From Bacteroidales bacterium (GTDB lineage: Bacteria; Bacteroidota; Bacteroidia; Bacteroidales; JAADJA01): 43,065 bases of DNA. This document shows, piece by piece, positions 32,018-39,658 of this stretch (position 1 is the stretch's first letter; the number at the start of each line of letters is the position of its first letter). The position numbers and the translations under genes were made by a program. The notes below the pieces were generated by a model, which saw only the letters and a list, made by a program, of their open reading frames with translations, did not search any database and was not told the DNA's origin. The stretch covers positions 1 through 43,065 of the forward strand of contig JAFGBL010000040.1 in assembly GCA_016933115.1 (NCBI GenBank). Reading direction: 5' to 3'.

Positions 32018-34099
32018 ATGAAAACACTCAAATTATTAATCGCAAAAGGATGGCTTTTTATATCCTGCCTGCTTTTGCTTACTTCCTGTTACGATTTTAT
32101 TTATGTAACACAACAAAACGACGTGCAATCCGATACATATATGTTTAGCGAATTGTGCGTATACATTAATAACCTTGATAACAAAAAATGCACTCCATAT
32201 GTAGGTCTTTTGTTGCCTAAGGATTTTACAATGGATAACCATTTCATCTACTATCACCTGGATCACGATTGTAAAACACCAGCCGGATTAATTAATTATT
32301 CTGCATCCCTGTCATTGGAAATGCATGAGATTGAACCGGCTCCAAATGGGTATTCCTGGTGGGTAGGTATCGGAAATAAACCAATTTCGGAAAAGGGTGC
32401 ATATGTCGCTTATCCGGGGATGAAAAGCTCTGCTAAATGTGGAAATTATTATATCGATTATATGATTGGTGATAATGTAAACGGTTTGAATGTAAAAAGG
32501 AGTAATCAAAACCCGATTGAAGTAAAGGATTCCAGGATACCGACTTATCTAAAAATTTACAAGGAATTTGAAAACAATCTGCTCACGTGGCATCCGACCC
32601 TGCAACAAGGTTATTTAAAAGGGTATAATATTTATCGCAACGAAGTAAAATTGAATGATAATTTTGTTACCCATTCATATTATTATGATGCAAATCCACC
32701 CGCTGGTAAAAATGTTTACAGGGTTACGGCTTACTACATGAAGTACGGCGAAACCAAACCCAGTGCCGATGTATTTGCCTGTAATTGCCCCACAGGACCG
32801 GCACTAACCTTTGATGGCAATAACTCACAGGTATTTGTAATGGATGATGCTTCGTTAAACCTGTTGCACGAGTTTTCAGCTGAAACCTGGATAAACCTTG
32901 AACCCGGTTATGCAAACGGAAAGAATACGATCATCACAAAAGGCTTACCGGGAAAGGGCTATAAACTGTTTGCCAAACCCTATGGTGACACCTATAGAGT
33001 AGGTATAGAGTTGGCCGATATCACGCTTGTATCCAATCAAATAATCAAAGCTAACGAATGGCATCACGTTGCAGTAACCTGGGACGGAATCATCTTAAAA
33101 CTCTTCATCGATGGCATACCTGATAACAAAAGTAACGTATTCACATTGCTGTATGCAGAAGAAACACCCCTTTTCATTGGAAAGGATGGGTTGACCAATA
33201 CCGAAGCTTTTAAAGGGTCAATCGATAATTTAAGGTTGTGGAATATTGTCCGGACAGATGAACAGATCGCTGAGTTCAGGACATTGCCTTTGGAAGGAAC
33301 CGAGGAAGGTTTGATAGGGTATTGGAAATTTGATGATGGTTGTAATCAATTTGCCTGCGACCTTTCGCAAAATGGAAACGATGGTTATTTGATGGGAAGC
33401 TGTTGGTGCAGTTCAAGTTTTCCATATATTCCCGACATCCATGCCGTTGAGGGTGCATTATTTGAAGTCCCGGTAAATTTCTGCCACAATCCAGGCACAG
33501 ATTTTCAAAGAGTAGTTATGGATATTAAATACAATCCTGAATTATCGGAATTTTTGAAAGTAGATTTAGTCGGCACTGCATTCGAAAAATGGGAAATTGT
33601 CACCGGATATTCTCCCGGTAAATTAAAGATTTCGATAAAAAATACCGGTTTGGCATTACTGGAATCCAATACGCTAATTAAACTCCGCTTTAAAGCATTG
33701 TATCCCGAATTACATGATGTCATCTTGTTGAATTCCTTTAAAATTGACCAAATGCCGTTACGCACCATGAGTGGGAACGTTGTTGTCGCCCTGCCAGGAT
33801 ACAAGGAACATTTTGTTGAAAAATCCGCAACCGTTCATTCAGACAATAATCTTCTGAATGTTAATCCGAATCCTGCAAGTAATAATACAACTTTCAGTTA
33901 TATTTTGCCGGAAAACGGGCAGGTTGAAATTTTAATTTTCAACCTGAACGGGCAGGTAGTATCAACACTTGTGAATGAAAACCAGATTGCCGGAACTTAT
34001 AATTACAGGGCTGATGTTTCGAACCTGCCGTCGGGGATATATTTCTATACCCTGAAAACCGGGAATTCAGCTATTTCGGGGAAGCTGATTATAAATTAA
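32018..34099 (+). CDS. T9SS surface protein with lipobox, shared N-terminal domain and LamG-type domain
   Basis: 693 residues. Lipoprotein signal with lipobox LTSC (C24). Residues 24-168 are homologous to residues 25-170 of the 1860-aa protein upstream. A fibronectin-III-like segment (about 172-250; LTWHPTLQQGYLKGYNIYRN) follows. Next is a concanavalin/LamG-type domain (about 255-425) with typical FSAETWI, WHHVAVTWDG, LFIDG, IDNLRLWN and GYWKFDDG motifs, a carbohydrate- or protein-binding fold. A cohesin-like beta domain (about 470-570; VVMDIKYNPELSEF) is next, and the last 80 residues (NVNPNPASN... LNGQVVSTL... LPSGIYFYTLKT) are a T9SS type A sorting domain. No catalytic residues are seen, so a binding role at the cell surface is inferred. 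The sigma-54 promoter upstream points to regulated expression by the adjacent activator. Confidence 0.9.
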   Translation: MKTLKLLIAKGWLFISCLLLLTSCYDFIYVTQQNDVQSDTYMFSELCVYINNLDNKKCTPYVGLLLPKDFTMDNHFIYYHLDHDCKTPAGLINYSASLSLEMHEIEPAPNGYSWWVGIGNKPISEKGAYVAYPGMKSSAKCGNYYIDYMIGDNVNGLNVKRSNQNPIEVKDSRIPTYLKIYKEFENNLLTWHPTLQQGYLKGYNIYRNEVKLNDNFVTHSYYYDANPPAGKNVYRVTAYYMKYGETKPSADVFACNCPTGPALTFDGNNSQVFVMDDASLNLLHEFSAETWINLEPGYANGKNTIITKGLPGKGYKLFAKPYGDTYRVGIELADITLVSNQIIKANEWHHVAVTWDGIILKLFIDGIPDNKSNVFTLLYAEETPLFIGKDGLTNTEAFKGSIDNLRLWNIVRTDEQIAEFRTLPLEGTEEGLIGYWKFDDGCNQFACDLSQNGNDGYLMGSCWCSSSFPYIPDIHAVEGALFEVPVNFCHNPGTDFQRVVMDIKYNPELSEFLKVDLVGTAFEKWEIVTGYSPGKLKISIKNTGLALLESNTLIKLRFKALYPELHDVILLNSFKIDQMPLRTMSGNVVVALPGYKEHFVEKSATVHSDNNLLNVNPNPASNNTTFSYILPENGQVEILIFNLNGQVVSTLVNENQIAGTYNYRADVSNLPSGIYFYTLKTGNSAISGKLIIN

Positions 34100-34128
34100 A
34101 AATAAAATCAGGATTAACAGAACTATTT

Positions 34129-35208
34129 TTATAACTTGACGATCTTCCTAATACAACCCCCGCTGTGTTTGAAATTAATCCTGATAACGTACAGGCCTCT
34201 TCGGAGGCCTGTACGGCTTATATCCAAATCTAACCTTTTCATTTTGCCTGTCATCAAATGAAAATTTTCATTCTTCACAACGGCTCCATCCAGGGCATGG
34301 ATTGAAATGTTGGCCAAATCACTTGGAGGATTTTTTATCTCCAGGATTAAATTTTCCTTTACAGGGTTCGGATGAACATTTACCTCAAAATGCTCTGTTA
34401 ATGGAAGTTCCTGTCCTACAAATAAAGTCCGAACCGAATCAATGTATGTGAAAGTGGGTAATAAACCATCATCATGCACTGTACAAAGGGGTAAACCATG
34501 ATCTTTTCCCAACCATTTAAATTCTATATAATTGCGATAAACCGGGATGCCAAAACCCAAAGAATCTATGTAAATGCTATCAAATTGGATAATATCCGAT
34601 CTTATCCGAAGCGTTTCGAAGCTGCCATAAGGTGTTATCAAAGTGCCCCAGCCGTCAGCATAATTAATCCGCTTTTTCCATCCACCTGAATATCCTATTC
34701 CGGGAATGTCGAACTCATAGGAACTCATCGAAGAATCCTCATCTTCATATGCTACAGGAAATTGATAGATTATATCAGGACTGTCGAATTTGTTAGGCAA
34801 AGGGATGCCGTTTAATGTCACTCCTACACCCACAAAACGATAATCGGAATTATTGTTTTTATAATATTCGTAACCGTCAGTTACCTGGAAACCCGGAAAT
34901 TGATCATATTCCCTAAGTTTTTTAGCCTGGTTGGCCGACGTGAGAAAAATCAATTGATAAATCCAGGGGGTTTGTTGAACTGTTACAAAAGTATCCACCG
35001 ATTGGGAAATCGGATAAAGCGCCGAAAAATCCCAGGTGAAACCAGCCCCGGTTTGCTCGAAATCAATCATTCCCAAATCAATGGCTGAACTCGTTCTAAT
35101 CGTATCACCTGCTTCAGGCATGTCACTATTGTCAATGATAATTTGTGAAATTCCTGTATTGCAAAAAACGAAAACGAGGAGAACAAAAATACTCGAGTAC
35201 CTGTTCAT
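34129..35208 (-). CDS. T9SS type A sorting-domain protein of unknown function
   Basis: 359 residues. The signal peptide (YSSIFVLLVFVFCNTGIS) ends before QIIID; no lipobox. The body (about 25-270) is beta-rich, with a conserved-looking GAGFTWDFSAL segment and a central YADGWGTLITPYGSFETLRIRSDI block. I know these from Bacteroidota secreted proteins but cannot assign a function. The C-terminus (about 280-359; VNVHPNPVKENL... IHALDGAVV... GLRRGLYVIRI) is a T9SS sorting domain, so secretion and surface attachment are expected. The gene is convergent with the 693-aa surface protein gene (29-bp gap) and divergent from the second rhomboid. A TACTTTTA element on the minus strand at 35244-35251 could be its -7 box. 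It does not share the N-terminal domain of the two larger cargo proteins. Confidence 0.85.
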   Translation of the reverse strand: MNRYSSIFVLLVFVFCNTGISQIIIDNSDMPEAGDTIRTSSAIDLGMIDFEQTGAGFTWDFSALYPISQSVDTFVTVQQTPWIYQLIFLTSANQAKKLREYDQFPGFQVTDGYEYYKNNNSDYRFVGVGVTLNGIPLPNKFDSPDIIYQFPVAYEDEDSSMSSYEFDIPGIGYSGGWKKRINYADGWGTLITPYGSFETLRIRSDIIQFDSIYIDSLGFGIPVYRNYIEFKWLGKDHGLPLCTVHDDGLLPTFTYIDSVRTLFVGQELPLTEHFEVNVHPNPVKENLILEIKNPPSDLANISIHALDGAVVKNENFHLMTGKMKRLDLDISRTGLRRGLYVIRINFKHSGGCIRKIVKL

Positions 35209-35362
35209 GAAGATTTCTTTTTAAGGTTTATCAATTTAAAGGGTAAAAGTATCCAATAATTTTTGAATTAAAAAATTGGATATATTTTTTACGTCGTTTA
35301 AGGCATACTGTCAAATTATCGCTAAATTCGCATGGTACAACTTTTGATCCGGCAAAATCAGT

Positions 35363-36058
35363 ATGCACAGCGAACGTAAAAAAATTTTACAGAGTCTCAT
35401 TTTCCCTTCAGCTTTAATTCTCCTTCTGTGGGTAATTAGAATTGGGGAAATGATATCACATCTTGATTTGGGGGTGTTGGGAGTTTATCCCCGCCATGCA
35501 TTCGGATTGATTGGAATCCTTACCAGCCCGTTGATACATGAAAATTTGAAGCATTTGTTCGCCAATACAATTCCTTTATTTGTTCTGGGCAGCACCCTTT
35601 TCTATTTTTACAAGGAAATTTCCTTTCGCGTTTTTTTTATTATTTATTTTCTAACCGGTTTGGCAGTCTGGGCCGGTGCCAGGGAAGCTTATCACATCGG
35701 CGCCAGTGGAGTTATTTATGGATTGGCGTCATTTCTATTTTTTAGTGGAATATTTAGGAAAGCTGTAAATCTGCTGGCCATTACCATGTTGGTCACTTTT
35801 CTTTACGGCAGCATGGTTTGGGGTATTTTCCCCGAATTATTTCCTGAACAGAATATTTCATGGGAATCGCATTTCTGGGGATTGGTCATTGGATTGATCC
35901 TTGCCTTCTATTACCGGAAACAAGGCCCGCAAAGAAAAATTTACGAGTGGGAAAATGAGGATACGGACAATGATAAGGAAAATATTCTGGACAATTCAGG
36001 TACAGCGCAAAATGGTGTTGAAATCAAGTACCATATCAAAAAAAATAATCCCGAATAA
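35363..36058 (+). CDS. Second rhomboid family intramembrane protease
   Basis: 231 residues with six hydrophobic segments. Catalytic S115 lies in HIGASGVIYG and H170 in WESHFWGLVIG; H64 and N68 in LKHLFANT supply the conserved TM2 residues. A charged C-terminal tail of about 45 residues (YEWENEDTDNDKEN) extends into the cytoplasm and overlaps the out-of-frame 5' region of aat. The protein is otherwise little related to the rhomboid at 15928. Only one base separates its stop from the GTG start of aat, so translation is probably coupled. Substrate unknown. Confidence 0.9.
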   Translation: MHSERKKILQSLIFPSALILLLWVIRIGEMISHLDLGVLGVYPRHAFGLIGILTSPLIHENLKHLFANTIPLFVLGSTLFYFYKEISFRVFFIIYFLTGLAVWAGAREAYHIGASGVIYGLASFLFFSGIFRKAVNLLAITMLVTFLYGSMVWGIFPELFPEQNISWESHFWGLVIGLILAFYYRKQGPQRKIYEWENEDTDNDKENILDNSGTAQNGVEIKYHIKKNNPE

Positions 36059-36059
36059 A

Positions 36060-36734
36060 GTGCCAGTCTACGCGCTATCAGATAAATTATTATTTCCCGA
36101 CCCGCGCCATGCTGAAAGGGACGGGTTGCTTGCCGTTGGAGGTGATTTGAGTTCAAATAGAATTCTGCTTGCCTATTCGCTGGGCATTTTCCCCTGGTAC
36201 TCGGAAGGTGACCCCATCCTTTGGTGGTCACCCGATCCGAGGATGGTTTTATATCCCGACAGGTTCAAAACAAGTAAAAGCCTAAATAATAGCATTCGAA
36301 ACATGGATTACAGGATTAAATTTGATACTTGTTTTAATGAAGTGATCCATAATTGTTCACTGGCCGAAAGAAAAGGACAACCGGGAACATGGATAACACA
36401 AGAAATGAAGCAGGCTTACATTCAATTGCACGAATTGGGATATGCCCATTCGGTTGAAGTTTTTGATAAAGAAGAACTTGTCGGGGGATTGTATGGACTT
36501 TCCCTGGGAAAGGCATTTTTCGGCGAATCGATGTTCCATAAAAAAAGGGATGCTTCGAAAATGGCACTTTATTACCTGACAAAAAAGTTGGTGGAATGGG
36601 ATTTCCAATTTATAGATGCCCAGGTAGAAACGGAGCACCTGAAAAGTCTTGGAGCCGTCAATATTCCAAGAAGCAGATTTCTCAAACAATTAAATGCCGC
36701 ATTAAAATATCCCACCATAAAAGGAAAGTGGTAA
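36060..36734 (+). CDS. aat: Leucyl/phenylalanyl-tRNA-protein transferase
   Basis: About 224 residues from a GTG at 36060, one base after the rhomboid stop. This start gives the family's normal N-terminus (VPVYALSDKLLFPDP), whereas the upstream in-frame ATGs at 35901 and 36012 only translate the rhomboid tail in another frame. Family blocks are intact: GLLAVGGDLS, YSLGIFPWYSEGDPILWWSPDPR, GTWIT, GYAHSVEV, ELVGGLYG, AFFGESMF and a terminal LGAVNIPRS. The enzyme attaches Leu or Phe from tRNA to proteins with N-terminal Arg or Lys and marks them for ClpS/ClpAP degradation (N-degron pathway). It acts in the cytoplasm. It is part of a compact forward gene run with guaD and the DUF456 gene. Confidence 0.95.
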   Translation: MPVYALSDKLLFPDPRHAERDGLLAVGGDLSSNRILLAYSLGIFPWYSEGDPILWWSPDPRMVLYPDRFKTSKSLNNSIRNMDYRIKFDTCFNEVIHNCSLAERKGQPGTWITQEMKQAYIQLHELGYAHSVEVFDKEELVGGLYGLSLGKAFFGESMFHKKRDASKMALYYLTKKLVEWDFQFIDAQVETEHLKSLGAVNIPRSRFLKQLNAALKYPTIKGKW

Positions 36735-36759
36735 ATTTGCAACCAAACCACGAAATCCT

Positions 36760-37233
36760 ATGCAGGAGAAAATTAAATTCATGAAGGCTGCTATTGAACT
36801 GGCCAAAGAAAATTTGAAATCAAAAAATGGCGGCCCATTCGGAGCGCTGGTTGTAAAAAATGGCAAAATAATCGGCAAAGGTATAAACCAGGTGGTTTCG
36901 CACAATGATCCAACTGCACATGCAGAAATTATTGCCATTAGAGAAGCATGCAAATACCTGGAGGATTACCAACTCGATGATTGTGAAATTTATACCAGTT
37001 GTGAACCTTGCCCCATGTGCCTGGGTGCCATTTACTGGGCAAGGCCCAAAAAAATCTACTTTGCGGCAAGCAGAAACGATGCAGAAAGCGCCGGTTTTGA
37101 TGATTCGCATATTTATCGTGAAATTGAATTGCCAAACGGTAAACGTAAGATACCTGCCGAACAAATACTTGAACAAGAAGCCATTGATGTATTTACCAAT
37201 TGGAAAAAATTAATTGATAAACCCGAGTATTAA
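36760..37233 (+). CDS. guaD: Guanine deaminase (nucleoside/nucleobase deaminase family)
   Basis: 157 residues of the cytidine-deaminase-fold family. The zinc site is H54-A-E56 with C84 and C87 in CEPCPMC; E56 is the proton shuttle. The stretch TSCEPCPMCLGAIYWARP and the later GFDDSHIYREI closely follow Bacillus-type guanine deaminase rather than tRNA adenosine deaminase TadA, which supports hydrolysis of guanine to xanthine. Length (about 156) and the C-terminal aromatic/acidic tail (KPEY) match that enzyme. The stop overlaps the ATG of the DUF456 gene by one base (TAATG), so the two are translationally coupled. Confidence 0.85.
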   Translation: MQEKIKFMKAAIELAKENLKSKNGGPFGALVVKNGKIIGKGINQVVSHNDPTAHAEIIAIREACKYLEDYQLDDCEIYTSCEPCPMCLGAIYWARPKKIYFAASRNDAESAGFDDSHIYREIELPNGKRKIPAEQILEQEAIDVFTNWKKLIDKPEY

Positions 37234-37724
37234 TGAACATTGACATTTTATGGGCGATCATCGGCCTGATAATTTTACTGGTAGGAATCGTAGGTTGCGT
37301 GCTCCCGGTAATTCCGGGTCAGGCTTTAAGCTGGCTCTCCTTGCTTATTTTACAACTTAAGGATGATCCGCCTTTCACAGTACGTTTTCTTGTTATCTGG
37401 GCTCTCATAACTGCCTTCGTTACACTTCTGGATTATGTGGTTCCCATTTGGGGTACCAAAAAACTGGGAGGATCCAAATATGGCCTATGGGGGGCAACCA
37501 TCGGATTATTCGTTGGGATTTTCTTTTTTCCGCCCCTGGGTTTAATTGTAGGTCCATTTTTCGGTGCGGTTATCGGCGAATTGATCGCAGGGAAGAACAG
37601 TAATGTAGCTTTGAAATCAGGATTCGGCTCATTCCTTGGATTTTTGGCAGGAACAGCAATGAAACTGGCCATTTCATTTATTATGGGCTATTATTTTATC
37701 ATCAACGCATTTAATTTTTCATGA
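37233..37724 (+). CDS. DUF456 family membrane protein
   Basis: 163 residues, small and almost entirely hydrophobic. Segments at about 5-25, 28-45, 55-72, 88-108 and 130-155 alternate with Gly-rich loops (GTKKLGGSKYGLWGATIG, FFPPLGLIVGPFFGAVIGELI), the hallmark of DUF456. Its N-terminal CVLPVIPGQALSW motif is typical. The Gly-zipper pattern suggests a channel-like or helix-packing role, but the function of the family is unknown. It overlaps the guanine deaminase gene by one base. Confidence 0.85.
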   Translation: MNIDILWAIIGLIILLVGIVGCVLPVIPGQALSWLSLLILQLKDDPPFTVRFLVIWALITAFVTLLDYVVPIWGTKKLGGSKYGLWGATIGLFVGIFFFPPLGLIVGPFFGAVIGELIAGKNSNVALKSGFGSFLGFLAGTAMKLAISFIMGYYFIINAFNFS

Positions 37725-37754
37725 ATTGACTTTAAATCATAAATAACAGTAATT

Positions 37755-38690
37755 ATGGGTAAAAGAATTTTAGTAACCGGAGGTGCAGGATTCCTGGGAT
37801 CGCACCTGTGCGAAAAGTTGCTCAATGATGGCAATGATGTAATATGTGTGGATAATTATTTCACAGGTAAAAAAGCCAATATCATCCATCTGATGGACAA
37901 CCCTTATTTCGAGGTTATCCGACATGATATTACAATGCCTATTTTTATCGAGGCCGACCAGATCTACAATCTGGCCTGCCCGGCTTCGCCCATTCATTAC
38001 CAGTACAATGCCATCAAAACGATTAAAACCTCCGTGATGGGAGCCATCAATTTGCTTGGCCTTGCCAAAAGGTTAAGGGCTAAAATATTGCAGGCCTCAA
38101 CAAGCGAGGTTTATGGAGATCCGGAAATCCACCCTCAAAAGGAGGAGTATTGGGGTAATGTCAATCCCATTGGCTTAAGGTCATGTTATGACGAAGGTAA
38201 ACGGTGTGCCGAATCATTGTTTTTCAATTACCACCGGCAGAACCATGTTAAAATAAAGGTACTTAGAATTTTTAACACCTATGGGCCTCGTATGGACCTG
38301 AATGATGGGAGGGTCATTTCCAATTTTATAGTTCAGGCACTCCGAAACCAGGATATAACAATCTATGGTGACGGTAAGCAAACAAGAAGTTTTTGTTATG
38401 TAGATGAATTAATAGATGGCATGATCGCTTTTATGAATTCAAGGGACGATTTTACAGGTCCTTTGAACATGGGAAATCCCAACGAGTTTACCATACTTGA
38501 TCTGGCCAGGAAAATTATCGCCTTAACCGCCTCCGGATCGAAAATTATATTTAAACCCCTGCCGGCCGATGATCCCTTGCAAAGGCAACCCGATATTCAA
38601 CTCGCCAGAAAAGAACTCAATTGGGAACCGAATATCCATCTGGAAGAAGGGCTGAAGAAAACCATCGAATATTTTAAAAAAATAATCTGA
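37755..38690 (+). CDS. UDP-glucuronate decarboxylase (UDP-xylose synthase)
   Basis: A 311-residue extended SDR. The NAD-binding motif is [10 protein letters not shown] (8-17); the UXS-type active site shows TSEVYGDP (116-123, with E118) and CYDEGKR containing Y145 and K149. This CYDEGKR form of YxxxK is characteristic of UDP-xylose synthases. DNFFTGxK-, NLACPASP- and QTRSFCYV-type blocks are also diagnostic. It converts UDP-glucuronate to UDP-xylose plus CO2 in the cytoplasm, for polysaccharide or lipid glycosylation. It begins 30 bp after the DUF456 gene and ends 6 bp before the next sugar-nucleotide gene. Confidence 0.92.
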   Translation: MGKRILVTGGAGFLGSHLCEKLLNDGNDVICVDNYFTGKKANIIHLMDNPYFEVIRHDITMPIFIEADQIYNLACPASPIHYQYNAIKTIKTSVMGAINLLGLAKRLRAKILQASTSEVYGDPEIHPQKEEYWGNVNPIGLRSCYDEGKRCAESLFFNYHRQNHVKIKVLRIFNTYGPRMDLNDGRVISNFIVQALRNQDITIYGDGKQTRSFCYVDELIDGMIAFMNSRDDFTGPLNMGNPNEFTILDLARKIIALTASGSKIIFKPLPADDPLQRQPDIQLARKELNWEPNIHLEEGLKKTIEYFKKII

Positions 38691-38696
38691 TTCATC

Positions 38697-39566
38697 ATGA
38701 AGATACTGGTTACCGGAAGTGAAGGTCAGTTGGGGAAATCGCTGCAAAAACTTGCCCCAGAGTATAATCATATGGAATTCACCTGGACAGATATCCACAA
38801 CCTGGATATTACGGATCATAAGCGGTTGGAGCAAATTTTTTCAGACAGACATTTTAACTACATCATTAATTGTGCAGCTTATACGGCTGTAGACAAAGCT
38901 GAGGAAGAGCCTGAAATCGCCCATATCCTAAATGTGGAGGCGCCCGGTAACCTTGCCCGTATGGCAACCAGGTATGGAATTGTACTTATTCAGATATCCA
39001 CTGATTTTATTTTTGACGGCAGTAAAAAAGAGCCATATATCGAAACCGATATTCCAAAACCCAATGGCATTTATGCTGCTTCTAAATACCGTGGTGAGCA
39101 GGAGGTTATGAAATATTCGAACAAATCGATTGTGATAAGAACCTCATGGCTTTATTCTGAATTCGGTAAAAATTTTGTAAAAACGATTTTGCATTATGCG
39201 AAAGAACGCGAATTCCTGAAAGTTGTGCATGACCAGATTGGCTCTCCCACCTATGCAACCGACCTGGCAAAAGCATTGTTAACCATGCTCGACACAAAAT
39301 ACAAGCCGCACACCAACGAGATTTTCCACTACTCTAATCGCGGAATCATTTCGTGGTTTGATTTTGCAATTGCCATTGTCAGCCTGGCCGGAATCGACTG
39401 TCAGGTTTATCCTATTTCTACTGAAGAATATAATGCACCTGCTCCGCGTCCTTCCTACAGTGCGATGAGCCAGGAAAAAATTATGAAAAAGTTCGCATTA
39501 ACGATACCCAATTGGGAAGATAGCCTTAAAAAATGCCTTGAAATACTTAAAAATCAAACTATATAA
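38697..39566 (+). CDS. rfbD: dTDP-4-dehydrorhamnose reductase (RmlD/RfbD family)
   Basis: A 289-residue Rossmann protein. TGSEGQLGKSL (6-16) is the NADPH loop, STDFIFDG (101-108) the family's second block, and Y126-xxx-K130 in GIYAASKYRGE the catalytic pair. RfbD reduces dTDP-4-dehydro-L-rhamnose to dTDP-L-rhamnose. The genes for the earlier steps (rfbA, B, C) are not in the window, and the closest neighbour makes UDP-xylose. It may therefore be a housekeeping rhamnose gene elsewhere in its pathway or a related sugar-nucleotide reductase. The short gap (6 bp) to the UDP-glucuronate decarboxylase gene implies one transcript. Confidence 0.85.
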   Translation: MKILVTGSEGQLGKSLQKLAPEYNHMEFTWTDIHNLDITDHKRLEQIFSDRHFNYIINCAAYTAVDKAEEEPEIAHILNVEAPGNLARMATRYGIVLIQISTDFIFDGSKKEPYIETDIPKPNGIYAASKYRGEQEVMKYSNKSIVIRTSWLYSEFGKNFVKTILHYAKEREFLKVVHDQIGSPTYATDLAKALLTMLDTKYKPHTNEIFHYSNRGIISWFDFAIAIVSLAGIDCQVYPISTEEYNAPAPRPSYSAMSQEKIMKKFALTIPNWEDSLKKCLEILKNQTI

Positions 39567-39618
39567 ATCTGCCGGCAATCACCAATTTTTAATTTATTAT
39601 TTCAATCTTTATTTTCAA

Positions 39619-39626
39619 TAAATTTG
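39619..39626 (+). promoter_or_regulatory. -7 element of the phosphohexomutase gene
   Basis: TAAATTTG, an exact TAnnTTTG, 33 nt before the ATG at 39659. The -33 region is T-rich without a clean TTTG. Confidence 0.5.
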
Positions 39627-39658
39627 CGGGCTGTTAACCCGATTTAAAACTATTTACA

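Noticed and set aside
35334-35347. Sigma-54-like sequence before the second rhomboid (TGGTACAACTTTTGAT)
   Set aside because: The -12 GC, nearly invariant, reads GA, and the start would fall only a few bases before the ATG at 35363.
35901-36059. N-terminal extension of aat from upstream ATG codons
   Set aside because: This part only re-reads the rhomboid tail in another frame; the family's N-terminus begins at the GTG at 36060.
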